Assembly (NCBI GenBank): GCA_036311565.1
Contig: JAXJPR010000009.1
Coordinates: 20,650-84,649, forward strand
Direction: 5' to 3'
Origin: Fimousia sp036311565
Lineage (GTDB): Bacteria > Bacillota > Clostridia > Lachnospirales > Lachnospiraceae
DNA: 64,000 nucleotides
Shown: one piece after another, positions 27,087-35,912 of the stretch
Layout: each line of letters starts with the position of its first letter
How positions within the stretch are numbered: the first letter of the stretch is position 1
Notes under the pieces: model-generated
The model's database searches: none
Seen by the model: only the letters and a program-made list of their open reading frames with translations
What the model was told of the DNA's origin: nothing
Position numbers and translations under genes: made by a program

Positions 27087-27752
27087 TCATTGTTCCAAAT
27101 CAAGTATCTGAAAATGACACAAATCTTCTACCGTCTCCAAAATCCAGTCAGCGCCTGCATCTTCTAACTCTTTTCGGTCTCCATATCCATATAAAACACC
27201 AATACAAGACAGACCAACTTCTTTTGCCCCAATCACATCATGCTCGCGATCTCCCACCATCACCGCTTTTTCAAGTTCTGTAATTCCACAGGATTTTAAT
27301 GCATACCGAATAACTTCTGCTTTTTTGGTTCGGGTTTCATCCATATTAGATCCCGCAATATAGGTAAAATATTTATCAAGACCAAAGTGTTTCATGATCA
27401 ATCTTGCATACGGTTCTGGTTTTGAAGTAGCAATAATTAAATTTTTGCCTGCTTCATTTAATTTTTTCAAAAGTTCTTCAATCCCTTCATATACAGCATT
27501 TTCAAATACTCCTTTTGCCCCATAATATTCCCGGTAAATATCCACCATCTGTGCTGCTCCTTCTTTTGAAAATCCATATTCTTTCATATAGGATTCCACT
27601 AATGGGGGACCTACAAATTTATATAAACGAGCTTTATCTTCTACAGGGATCTGCTTTTTCTCTAAAGAATATGCCACAGAATTTACAATTCCAGGTCCAG
27701 AATCTGTCAAAGTTCCATCCAGATCAAATAAAATGTATTGATAATTTTTCAT
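27087..27752 (-). CDS. HAD-superfamily hydrolase, phosphoglycolate-phosphatase-like
   Basis: 221 residues. Motif I LFDLDGTLTDSG, motif II ATSKPEP, the Lys in TRTKAEVIRYAL, and motif IV MVGDREHDVIGAKE place it in HAD IA, near Gph/PpaX/YorS-like phosphatases. AAGGAG precedes the ATG. Substrate unknown. It diverges from the metal-efflux operon. Confidence 0.85.
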   Translation of the reverse strand: MKNYQYILFDLDGTLTDSGPGIVNSVAYSLEKKQIPVEDKARLYKFVGPPLVESYMKEYGFSKEGAAQMVDIYREYYGAKGVFENAVYEGIEELLKKLNEAGKNLIIATSKPEPYARLIMKHFGLDKYFTYIAGSNMDETRTKKAEVIRYALKSCGITELEKAVMVGDREHDVIGAKEVGLSCIGVLYGYGDRKELEDAGADWILETVEDLCHFQILDLEQ

Positions 27753-27795
27753 GTAAATCTCCTTTTCATTTTTGTTTTATTGTACCATATATCTA

Positions 27796-27824
27796 TTGAC
27801 TTTTCCTCTCATAAGTCATATATT
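27796..27824 (+). promoter_or_regulatory. Promoter of the metal-efflux operon
   Basis: TTGACT, 17-bp spacer, TATATT on the plus strand, about 64 bases before the repressor start. AT-rich sequence follows, in which I saw no clean inverted-repeat operator. Confidence 0.78.
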
Positions 27825-27887
27825 AAAGATATAAACAATTAAACAATCTTTTAATCTTTTAATAAACATCTTATGGAGGTATCCAGC

Positions 27888-28274
27888 ATGAGTAAATTTA
27901 AAACTGAAGATTCTCTTCCTGTCTGTGACCAGAGTCATGAACATGGATGGAACATTAATGCAATGAAAAACGCCCTTCCACCGGAAGATGATTTTATTGA
28001 AGCCGCTGATTTATTTAGTTTATTAAGTGACAGTACCAGATTACGAATCTTATGGCTTTTATGCCACAGCGAAGCCTGTGTGTGTAACATTGCATCTGCC
28101 ATTGATATGAGTGCACCTGCGGTTTCCCATCACCTTCGCTCTCTAAAACAACTTGGCATTGTCTCTTACCGCAGACAAGGGAAAGAAGTCCATTATACTC
28201 TTTCTGATTCACCAGAAGGCCGTATGATTCACAAAATGATTGATGCGATTTTCGATAAGGAGGATACATTATGA
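27888..28274 (+). CDS. ArsR/SmtB-family metal-sensing repressor
   Basis: 128 residues from the ATG at 27888; GGAGGT at 27875-27880 lies eight bases upstream, so an in-frame ATG at 27873 overlapping it was rejected. Winged helix with recognition helix MSAPAVSHHLRSLKQLG and the wing VSYRRQGKEVHYTL. The CVC in SEACVCNIA is the alpha-3 site used for soft or transition metals (Cd, Pb, Zn) by CadC/SmtB relatives, and His residues near both ends may add ligands. It overlaps the ATPase start by four bases and probably represses the operon. Confidence 0.92.
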   Translation: MSKFKTEDSLPVCDQSHEHGWNINAMKNALPPEDDFIEAADLFSLLSDSTRLRILWLLCHSEACVCNIASAIDMSAPAVSHHLRSLKQLGIVSYRRQGKEVHYTLSDSPEGRMIHKMIDAIFDKEDTL

Positions 28275-30514
28275 CAGAAAAATACTATTTAGAACATTTA
28301 GGCTGCGCAAACTGTGCTGCTAAAATGGAAGCAAAAATAAATGCATTAGAAGGAGTTGAATCTGCTTCTATCTCCTTTCCGACCAAACAGCTTCATGTAA
28401 CTGCAAAAAATCCTGATGATTATATTGATGAGATTCAAAAAATCTGTGCTTCCATTGAGAACGAAGTCATCGTAACAAAAAAGAATTCTTCTCACAGCCA
28501 TACGCATTCTCATCACCATCACGAGGAACACTGCGGATGCGGGCATGATCATGAACATCATCACCATGACGAGCACTGTGGCTGTGAGCATGATTACCAA
28601 TACAATCATGAATACATTCACCATCACGAGGAACATTCCCATGCAAAAAAGATTTCTGATCACCACAAAATTTCTCTAAGATCACTTAATAAAAAGACAC
28701 AGTCTTTTCTATTGGGAGTTATCCTTGTAATTGCTGCCGCTGTTATTGATTTTTATACCAATGACCCAAATATGGTCTTAATTGCATATTTAATTGCTTA
28801 TTTATGTCTTGCCAATGATATCATTCGAACAGCGGTAAACCATATAGGAAAAGGACAGTTATTTGATGAAAACTTTTTAATGTCTCTGGCTACTGTCGGT
28901 GCATTCTTTATTGGTGAATACCAAGAAGCCATTGGAGTTATTTTATTCTATCGAATTGGCGAAGCATTTGAAGAATACGCAGTAGAAAAAAGTCGTTCTT
29001 CCATTATGGAAACCGTAAATATGCGTCCTGAAACAATTCTAAAAGTACATGGAAATCACACCCACGAAATTCCAGCACAAGATGCCATGCCTGAAGACAT
29101 TATTTTAATTCGTCCTGGCGACCGTGTTCCTTTAGACAGTGTTGTTTTAGAAGGAACCAGCCAGATTGACACTTCCGCCCTGACCGGAGAACCAGTACCG
29201 GTTACTGTGCATGAAGGAGAAGAACTCTTATCTGGCTGCTTAAATCAGACAGGGGTTTTAAAATTAAAAGTCACAAAAGGATTAGATGAGTCCATGGTCA
29301 GCCGTATTATGGAATCTATGGAAAACGCAGCTGCAAGCAAGCCAAAAATTGACCGTTTTATTACCCGTTTTGCAAGAATTTATACTCCAATTGTAGTATT
29401 GATTGCTGCTTTAACTGCTATCATTCCATCTTTGCTAACCGGTAACTGGCAGCATTGGACTTATACTGCTTTTTCTTTTCTCGTTATTAGCTGTCCTTGT
29501 GCTCTTGTATTAAGTGTACCTTTAGCATTCTTCTCTGGAATTGGATTAGGGTCAAAAAGAGGAATTTTATTCAAGGGTGGAGCTTCTCTCGAAGTATTAA
29601 AAGATGTGAAAGCAGTCATTATGGATAAAACTGGAACTATTACAGAAGGAAATTTTAATTTGCAGACTGTTATTTCCTATCATGATTACTCAGAAGATCT
29701 TTTATTGGCTTATGCTGCAGCATGTGAAGCAAATTCTACTCATCCAATTGCTAAGAGTATCTTGGCTGCTGCTGCCAAAAAGAAGATTGGCATACCAGAA
29801 GTATCTTCTATTGAGGAAATTGCCGGACATGGAATCAAAGCTCTGATTTCTGGAAAAGAAATGCTATGTGGAAATGAAAAATTAATGAAAAAATATCAGA
29901 TTTCCCTTCCATCTACTGAATATGCATACGGAACCGAAATCTACTTAGCAATTGATGGAATTTTAGAAGGACAATTTATCATTTCCGATACTTTAAAATC
30001 CGACTCTGCTCCATCCATTAAACAGTTAGATCAATCTTCCATTCATACAGTCATGTTAACAGGCGATTCAAAGGAAAGTGCAAAATCCATTGCTGATGCA
30101 ACCGGTATTCATGAATACTATGCAAAACTACTTCCAGATGATAAACTAAATGTACTACAGGCTCTCCGTGAGAAATATGGCTCTGTTATGTTTGTTGGAG
30201 ATGGAATTAATGATGCACCCGTCCTTGCCGGGGCCGACTGCGGTGCTGCTATGGGAAGCGGTGCGGATGCTGCTATTGAAGCGGCGGATGTTGTTTTCAT
30301 GACTTCCAGACTTTCTGCTGTACCAGAAGCAATCAAAATTGCAAAAGAAACCAATCGAATTGCTGTAGAAAATATCGTTTTCGCTTTAGCCATTAAAGCT
30401 GCTGTCATTTTACTTGGAATTCTTGGTTTTGCTTCTATGTGGATGGCTGTATTTGCAGACACTGGAGTTGCTGTAATCTGTATTTTTAATTCAATCCGTA
30501 TATTAAGAAAGTAG
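28271..30514 (+). CDS. Heavy-metal P1B-type ATPase (Zn/Cd/Pb exporter) with His-rich linker
   Basis: 747 residues. An N-terminal HMA domain with CxxC at 12-15 is followed by a linker at about 75-125 with three His/Cys clusters (such as HTHSHHHH and HCGCGHDHEHHHH), a metal-binding stretch longer than usual. The ATPase core has the transmembrane CPC at 408-410, phosphorylated Asp452 in DKTGT, GDGINDAP at 643-650, and Zn/Cd group features. It exports divalent soft metals. Co-translated with the repressor; followed at 10 bases by a DUF89 gene. Confidence 0.95.
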   Translation: MTEKYYLEHLGCANCAAKMEAKINALEGVESASISFPTKQLHVTAKNPDDYIDEIQKICASIENEVIVTKKNSSHSHTHSHHHHEEHCGCGHDHEHHHHDEHCGCEHDYQYNHEYIHHHEEHSHAKKISDHHKISLRSLNKKTQSFLLGVILVIAAAVIDFYTNDPNMVLIAYLIAYLCLANDIIRTAVNHIGKGQLFDENFLMSLATVGAFFIGEYQEAIGVILFYRIGEAFEEYAVEKSRSSIMETVNMRPETILKVHGNHTHEIPAQDAMPEDIILIRPGDRVPLDSVVLEGTSQIDTSALTGEPVPVTVHEGEELLSGCLNQTGVLKLKVTKGLDESMVSRIMESMENAAASKPKIDRFITRFARIYTPIVVLIAALTAIIPSLLTGNWQHWTYTAFSFLVISCPCALVLSVPLAFFSGIGLGSKRGILFKGGASLEVLKDVKAVIMDKTGTITEGNFNLQTVISYHDYSEDLLLAYAAACEANSTHPIAKSILAAAAKKKIGIPEVSSIEEIAGHGIKALISGKEMLCGNEKLMKKYQISLPSTEYAYGTEIYLAIDGILEGQFIISDTLKSDSAPSIKQLDQSSIHTVMLTGDSKESAKSIADATGIHEYYAKLLPDDKLNVLQALREKYGSVMFVGDGINDAPVLAGADCGAAMGSGADAAIEAADVVFMTSRLSAVPEAIKIAKETNRIAVENIVFALAIKAAVILLGILGFASMWMAVFADTGVAVICIFNSIRILRK

Positions 30515-30524
30515 AGGAATCACC

Positions 30525-31406
30525 ATGAACGCCAATGCAACCTGTATCGCCTGTATGCTGAACAAGCAGGAAAAGCAAATTCGCCCTTTAAAAGATGAAG
30601 AAAAAAAATCACAATATATTCATGAAGTATTAAAACTTCTATACGACTATGGGCAGACACAGTCTTCTCCATGGCTGTATATGAAGATTGAAGATATATA
30701 TACCAGATATTTTGATCCTGTCATCGATTATACGGCAATCAAGCATAAATACAACCAGTTCATGCTATCCAAAGAATCTGTCATCGAAGCAAAAATCCGA
30801 ACATCCGATGATCTCATCGCTTCCTGTATTCAATATGTTTGTGCTGGCAATTATATTGATTTTGGTGCCATGAGCCAGGTAGACGATTCCATTTTAGATG
30901 AAATGCTTCAAAAAGCAGAATCAGAAACTCTGCCAGAAAATGAATTAAATCTTTTCAAAGATGAACTGGCTTCAGCAAAAGAATTAGTATATTTAACCGA
31001 TAATTGTGGCGAAATCGTTATGGATAAACTTTTTATTAAAATATTAAAAGAAGTTTATCCCCATCTCAACATCACTGTCATTGTTCGTGGTGCTTTAGCC
31101 CTCAATGATGCAACTATGGAAGATGCACAAGAAATTGGCCTTACCGAGATTGCTTTTTGCATGGGAAATGGTTCCGCCCTTACTGGTACCGTATTAAATG
31201 CGATTAATGAAGAATCCAAAAATGCAATCAACCAGGCAGATATTATTATTTCCAAAGGCCAAGGGAATTTTGAAGGTCTTTATGGCGAAAATTTAAATCC
31301 ATATTTTCTTTTCTTATGCAAATGTGAGTTATTTGTAAGAAGATTTGGATTAAAACAGTTTTCCACTGTTTTTGCACGAGAAGATCATATTCAGATTATA
31401 TCATAA
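30525..31406 (+). CDS. DUF89/ARMT1-like family protein
   Basis: 293 residues. The N-terminal CIACMLNKQEKQIR carries a CxxC pair; the core has LTDNCGEIVMDKLFI, VRGALALNDATMEDAQEIG, and ISKGQGNFEGL, the signature of the DUF89 damage-control phosphatases. The Asp/Asn residues in these segments bind Mg. Relatives hydrolyse phosphates of damaged metabolites. Gene follows the metal ATPase by 10 bases with GTAGAGG nearby, so likely the third gene of the metal operon. Link to metals is inference. Confidence 0.82.
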   Translation: MNANATCIACMLNKQEKQIRPLKDEEKKSQYIHEVLKLLYDYGQTQSSPWLYMKIEDIYTRYFDPVIDYTAIKHKYNQFMLSKESVIEAKIRTSDDLIASCIQYVCAGNYIDFGAMSQVDDSILDEMLQKAESETLPENELNLFKDELASAKELVYLTDNCGEIVMDKLFIKILKEVYPHLNITVIVRGALALNDATMEDAQEIGLTEIAFCMGNGSALTGTVLNAINEESKNAINQADIIISKGQGNFEGLYGENLNPYFLFLCKCELFVRRFGLKQFSTVFAREDHIQIIS

Positions 31407-31409
31407 TGC

Positions 31410-31449
31410 AAAAAACCTAACCCACTAAAAAATCTGGGTTAGGTTTTTT
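31410..31449. terminator. Bidirectional terminator
   Basis: Perfect 15-bp arms AAAAAACCTAACCCA / TGGGTTAGGTTTTTT (31410-31424, 31435-31449), with A and T runs on either side, between the convergent DUF89 and AI-2E genes. Confidence 0.92.
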
Positions 31450-31461
31450 AATTTCTATTCA

Positions 31462-32640
31462 CTATGCTTCTAATTCAATTTCTTTCTTCTTTAAACGTTC
31501 ATCCATCCATTTTCCAATCAAATACTGAATAACTGCAAACACCGGCACACCTAAGAACATTCCTACTGCTCCAAAATATGCACCTCCGACAATAATCGCC
31601 AGAAGAATGCTGATCGGGCGGACTCCTGTGGAATTACCAAGAATCTTAGGTCCTAAAATATAACCATCAAACTGCTGTAATAAAAACACCATAATACCGA
31701 ATTTAATACCAGCATACGGACTGATAATTGCAGTTAAGAAAATTCCTGGGATTGCTCCGATGAACGGACCAAAATACGGAATCATATTAGTGACTCCCAC
31801 AATCAGACTGATCAACACAGTCAGCGGTAAATTTAGAAACGTCATTAAAATAAAACATAAGATTCCAATAATCAAAGAATCAATGGCTTTTCCAGATAAG
31901 TATCTTGAAAAAATCTGATTACATTCCTTTAAAGTCAGAATAAAGTTGCGTGCCTGCGAAGTTGTAAAACTGGCATAGATGAATCTTTTTCCAGCATTTA
32001 ATAATATTTTCTTATCCAAAGACAAATAGATAGAAATAATCACAGCAATAAAAATATTAAATACCATTTTAATTGCCTGCATAGACAAATCATACAACAT
32101 CGGAATGGATTTTCCCATAAATGTCTCTAAATAATTATAGACCTTTGGCAAATTCTGATTTAAAAATACATTAATAGCACCCGGTGTACTTAGATTTTGT
32201 CCTCTCTTTGTTAAATTGTTCACTTTGTCCATAATAGAATTATAGATATCCGGAATTGAAGTCGTTAATTCTGCAATACTATTAATCACTTGAGGAATGA
32301 CAAAGGTCAGGCAGATTCCTAAAATTCCAAGCACGATCATATAAGATAAAACGATTGATAAAATCTTAAAAAATTTCTTTCGTTTCACATGCAGCTTTTT
32401 TTTAAACAACGAATTATAAAATAAATTAATAAACGGATTCATCATATAAGCAATTAAAAGTCCCACCAGAAACGGTGACATAACTCCAATAAATCGCTTG
32501 ATAATATCTAATGTCACTGCTAAATCAAATACAATCCGAAATATAATACATCCGATTACGATAACAAAGATGGAATAGATTGAAATCGTAAAATATTTGC
32601 TATTCCATTCAAACTTATGTTTCTTTCCTTTTGTGCTCAC
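31462..32640 (-). CDS. AI-2E family transporter (PerM/YdiK-like)
   Basis: 392 residues with about eight membrane helices, beginning FTISIYSIFVIVIGCIIF. The C-terminal signature NMIPYFGPFIGAIPG and the glycine-rich ILAIIVGGAYFGAVGMFLGVP are family features. The family includes AI-2 exporters and Na+/H+ antiporters; substrate unknown. The start is a GTG with GGAGGGG just upstream. It follows the SorC regulator by 18 bases. Confidence 0.9.
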   Translation of the reverse strand: MSTKGKKHKFEWNSKYFTISIYSIFVIVIGCIIFRIVFDLAVTLDIIKRFIGVMSPFLVGLLIAYMMNPFINLFYNSLFKKKLHVKRKKFFKILSIVLSYMIVLGILGICLTFVIPQVINSIAELTTSIPDIYNSIMDKVNNLTKRGQNLSTPGAINVFLNQNLPKVYNYLETFMGKSIPMLYDLSMQAIKMVFNIFIAVIISIYLSLDKKILLNAGKRFIYASFTTSQARNFILTLKECNQIFSRYLSGKAIDSLIIGILCFILMTFLNLPLTVLISLIVGVTNMIPYFGPFIGAIPGIFLTAIISPYAGIKFGIMVFLLQQFDGYILGPKILGNSTGVRPISILLAIIVGGAYFGAVGMFLGVPVFAVIQYLIGKWMDERLKKKEIELEA

Positions 32641-32658
32641 ATTCTCCCCTCCTTTTAT

Positions 32659-33615
32659 CTAAAGCAATGCTTCTGCTGTCATACTATCCGTAATCAGCAC
32701 ATTGATGATATTACAATTTAAAGCTCCTTTTATAGCTGAAACTCTGTCTTTTCCATAGGCAATCCCTATACGCAATGGAATTTTCATTAATTGTTCTCTG
32801 GAAATTCCAATGGTATATCCCTGTATATCGGTATCCAAAAATGTTCCATCTTCACAAAAAAAATTTCCAAGCACTTCTCCTGCTCCTCCAGCCTCTTGCA
32901 GCTGTTTCATATTTTCTAAAGATAACACACCTGACTTTACGATTGAAGCCTGTTCTGACAATTGACCAATTGGAAGCAGACCGATATCTGCCTGTTTTGT
33001 CATTTTGATCACTCGTGAAATCAATGGGTCATCTTCTAAAATCTTTTTTGCTTCTAAACTAGATACATACATTGGAGCCGGAAGCTGATATCCAATTCCT
33101 TTTAATATTTCTGCCAGTTCCATAGCATATAAATTTGCATGGTTTTTTTGAAGCAGATAATCTGCTTCGTTAGAAATAGCCGTTCCAACAAATGGGACCA
33201 CTTTTATATCCTTTACATGAAAAGGCAGTTGTTTTTGCGTCTTCTTTAATTGTTCAATAAAGCTTCCTATGGTCAATCCCCATGTAATACCTAATGTCAT
33301 ATGATTTTTCAAAACACGAAATAAATATCTTACAGCTTCATGATTGACTTTTTCCTGAATATTTTCTCCTCTTTCTACTGAAGCAATAACCGATTCGGTC
33401 AGACCATAGCATCGTTCTATTTTTTCCTCTAATACATGCTGGGAATTTTTAGGATGATGAATATGAATCGTCACATGACCTTCCTGCTTTGCTTTAAAAA
33501 TAGTACGGCATATAGTTGCTCTGGATACATTCATCTTTTTGGCAATTTCTGCCTGAGACATTTCATCTGTATAATACATTTCCAATACACGGAACATAAA
33601 CCGTTCATTTTCCAT
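32659..33615 (-). CDS. SorC/DeoR-type sugar-binding transcriptional regulator
   Basis: 318 residues from the ATG at 33615 (GGAGG six bases upstream; the 14 extra residues of the longer frame look artificial). N-terminal HTH: MSQAEIAKKMNVSRATICRTI. The rest is the SorC sugar-phosphate-binding domain with GLTWGLTI-like and VGTAISNEADYLLQ segments. Typically an effector-controlled activator or repressor of carbon genes. It diverges from galE and has a strong promoter; its control of galE or of AI-2E is inference. Confidence 0.88.
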   Translation of the reverse strand: MENERFMFRVLEMYYTDEMSQAEIAKKMNVSRATICRTIFKAKQEGHVTIHIHHPKNSQHVLEEKIERCYGLTESVIASVERGENIQEKVNHEAVRYLFRVLKNHMTLGITWGLTIGSFIEQLKKTQKQLPFHVKDIKVVPFVGTAISNEADYLLQKNHANLYAMELAEILKGIGYQLPAPMYVSSLEAKKILEDDPLISRVIKMTKQADIGLLPIGQLSEQASIVKSGVLSLENMKQLQEAGGAGEVLGNFFCEDGTFLDTDIQGYTIGISREQLMKIPLRIGIAYGKDRVSAIKGALNCNIINVLITDSMTAEALL

Positions 33616-33674
33616 AATATGCCTCCGTTTCCTATATAATTGTGAAATTTTTTTCATCCTTTGAACATAATTTA

Positions 33675-33703
33675 ATTATATGACAATAATTATTAGAAGT
33701 CAA
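33675..33703 (-). promoter_or_regulatory. Sigma-A promoter of the SorC regulator operon
   Basis: TTGACT, 17-bp spacer, TATAAT on the minus strand, about 60 bases before the regulator start. The spacer TAATAATTATTG is a partial palindrome. A TATAAT at 33727-33732 on the plus strand could be the -10 of galE but lacks a good -35. Confidence 0.82.
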
Positions 33704-33779
33704 TGGAACTCCGATTTTAAATAGTGTATAATAGTTTTAACATATAGATTTTAAATGAGTTTTCAGGAGGTAAATAATT

Positions 33780-34793
33780 ATGGCAATTTTAGTAACAGGA
33801 GGGGCTGGATACATTGGAAGTCACACCTGTGTTGAATTATTAAATGCTGGTTATGATGTTGTCGTTGCTGATAATCTTTGCAATTCCTGCGAAGAAGCTT
33901 TAAAAAGAGTGCAGGAAATCACAGGAAAAGTATTAACATTTTATCATCTGGATATACGCGACAAGGAAGGGCTTACACAGCTTTTCGAACAAGAATCCAT
34001 TGACGCAGTCATTCATTTTGCCGGATTAAAAGCAGTAGGGGAGTCTGTACAAAAACCAATGTTATATTATCAAAATAATGTTTATGGTACCTTAATCCTT
34101 TGCGAAGTCATGAACACTTTTGGTATTAAAAATATTGTGTTCAGTTCTTCTGCAACTGTTTATGGCAGTCCAAAAACAGTTCCAATTTTAGAAGATTTCC
34201 CACTTTCTGTCACAAATCCTTATGGAAGAACAAAACTCATGCTAGAAGAAATCCTACAGGATTTTCATACTGCTGATCCGGAATGGAATGTCATCTTACT
34301 TCGTTACTTTAATCCAATCGGAGCTCACAAAAGCGGCCGCATTGGTGAAAATCCAAAAGGCATTCCAAACAACCTTATGCCTTACATTACTCAGGTAGCA
34401 GTAGGCAAGTTAGATTATCTTGGCGTATTTGGTGATGACTATGATACCATTGATGGAAGTGGTGTCCGCGATTACATCCACGTTGTTGATCTAGCACTTG
34501 GACATGTAAAAGCAATTGAAAAACTAAAAGAAAAACAAGGAGTTCTGATTTATAATCTTGGAACTGGAAACGGCTACAGTGTTCTTCAGATGGTAAAAGC
34601 TTTTGAAGAAGCATCCGGACAAAAAATCCCTTATGTTATCAAACCCCGCCGTGCAGGAGATATTGCGACCTGCTATGCAGATTCATCCAAAGCAAAAAAA
34701 GAACTCGGCTGGAAAGCACGTTATGAATTAAAAGAAATGTGTGAAGATTCATGGAGATGGCAAAAGAATAATCCAAATGGATATGAAGACTAA
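33780..34793 (+). CDS. galE: UDP-glucose 4-epimerase
   Basis: 337 residues. Rossmann loop GGAGYIGSH at 7-15, Ser and Tyr of the YxxxK site in VTNPYGRTK, and the C-terminal NLGTGNGYSVLQM. It interconverts UDP-glucose and UDP-galactose, linking Leloir sugar use to surface polysaccharides. AGGAGG lies before the ATG. It stands alone with its own terminator. Confidence 0.97.
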   Translation: MAILVTGGAGYIGSHTCVELLNAGYDVVVADNLCNSCEEALKRVQEITGKVLTFYHLDIRDKEGLTQLFEQESIDAVIHFAGLKAVGESVQKPMLYYQNNVYGTLILCEVMNTFGIKNIVFSSSATVYGSPKTVPILEDFPLSVTNPYGRTKLMLEEILQDFHTADPEWNVILLRYFNPIGAHKSGRIGENPKGIPNNLMPYITQVAVGKLDYLGVFGDDYDTIDGSGVRDYIHVVDLALGHVKAIEKLKEKQGVLIYNLGTGNGYSVLQMVKAFEEASGQKIPYVIKPRRAGDIATCYADSSKAKKELGWKARYELKEMCEDSWRWQKNNPNGYED

Positions 34794-34803
34794 TAAATGG
34801 GGA

Positions 34804-34840
34804 AAGAGGCTGCTTTCGCAGCCTCTTATATATATTTTTA
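34804..34840 (+). terminator. Rho-independent terminator of galE
   Basis: Perfect 10-bp stem AAGAGGCTGC / GCAGCCTCTT with a TTTC loop, followed by an AT-rich then T-rich tract. Confidence 0.88.
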
Positions 34841-34845
34841 TTTTT

Positions 34846-35751
34846 TTATACCGCTTGTTTTTTTAAAGACTGAAAATTCTTACTTTCATATTCTTTCATT
34901 AGCTCTTCCAACAAATCTGCAACCCCTTCATCCATATTGGTTCCGCAGACTTCCTTTGCAGTCAGTTTTATTTCTGGTGTCGCATTTCCGACGGCTATGG
35001 TCCTTCCCAATGGAAGTTCTAACATGGACCGATCATTTTCACTATCACCAACTGCCAGAATTTCCTGTTTTGAAATTCCTTTCCTGCTTGCATAGCTTAA
35101 TAATGCAAGTCCTTTTTTGGCATTTTTATGTGTCAATTCTATATCATGATCAGATGTATGCGTCATTTCCACATCAGAAAGCTGTTTACATGCTTTTCTT
35201 ACTCTTCCCAGACGTTCTGTATTTAAACTGCAGCTGCATATTTTATAGATTTCCACATCGGAATCAAACAGCCTTCCAGCACCATCAAAATGTACTACCT
35301 GGTCAAATAATATCTTTAAATCATTTCCTGTCCGGAAATATACCTTTCCCTCTTTTTTCGAAGCGGGCAGCACTTGTTCATGATAATACTTTGCAACATC
35401 AAAAGGAGGTACAATTGCTACTTTTCCAATATTCGTATAGAGATCTACATACATATCATATTGATCAAAGATATCTATAATTTTTTGTGCAAGCGGCTTT
35501 GGAATCATGTGTTGTTCTAATATATCGCCATATCGATCATAAATTGCCGCTCCTCCGGCACAAATTACATCACAACTAATCCCGGCATCGTCTAATTCTT
35601 TTTTCGCACTGGTATACTCTCTTCCTGTATTAACAACAAAACATCCGCCTAATTCCTGAAATCTTAAAATTGCGCGTTTTGTACGTTCGGAGATACGGCT
35701 CCAATTATCTAATAATGTTCCATCCATATCTGACGAAAATAATCGAATCAT
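34846..35751 (-). CDS. Cof-type HAD-IIB hydrolase
   Basis: 301 residues. Motif I SSDMDGTLLDN, motif II VVNTGREY, conserved KGLALLSYASRKGI, and motif IV AVGDSENDRSML define the Cof/YidA group, which acts on sugar phosphates and flavin or pyridoxal phosphates. GGAGG lies 5-8 bases upstream of ATG. Substrate unknown. Confidence 0.88.
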   Translation of the reverse strand: MIRLFSSDMDGTLLDNWSRISERTKRAILRFQELGGCFVVNTGREYTSAKKELDDAGISCDVICAGGAAIYDRYGDILEQHMIPKPLAQKIIDIFDQYDMYVDLYTNIGKVAIVPPFDVAKYYHEQVLPASKKEGKVYFRTGNDLKILFDQVVHFDGAGRLFDSDVEIYKICSCSLNTERLGRVRKACKQLSDVEMTHTSDHDIELTHKNAKKGLALLSYASRKGISKQEILAVGDSENDRSMLELPLGRTIAVGNATPEIKLTAKEVCGTNMDEGVADLLEELMKEYESKNFQSLKKQAV

Positions 35752-35832
35752 CTTCTTCCCTCCTATTCACACCCTTACCTTAACACTCAAATACCAAATT
35801 TATATGAACAGAATGTAAATAAAAGATGAATG

Positions 35833-35861
35833 TTGGTTTCGATAAAAATTTGTGATATAAT
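35833..35861 (+). promoter_or_regulatory. Promoter of pncB operon
   Basis: TTGGTT, 17-bp spacer, TATAAT, ending 51 bases before the pncB start. Confidence 0.72.
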
Positions 35862-35912
35862 TAAGTTTCAAGTAAAGAATTGATTTAATACCCAGATAAA
35901 GGAGAAAAGGTT

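Noticed and set aside
34797..35480. 227-codon plus-strand frame
   Set aside because: It lies antisense to the Cof-type hydrolase, starts in the galE terminator, and has a low-complexity composition with no motif.
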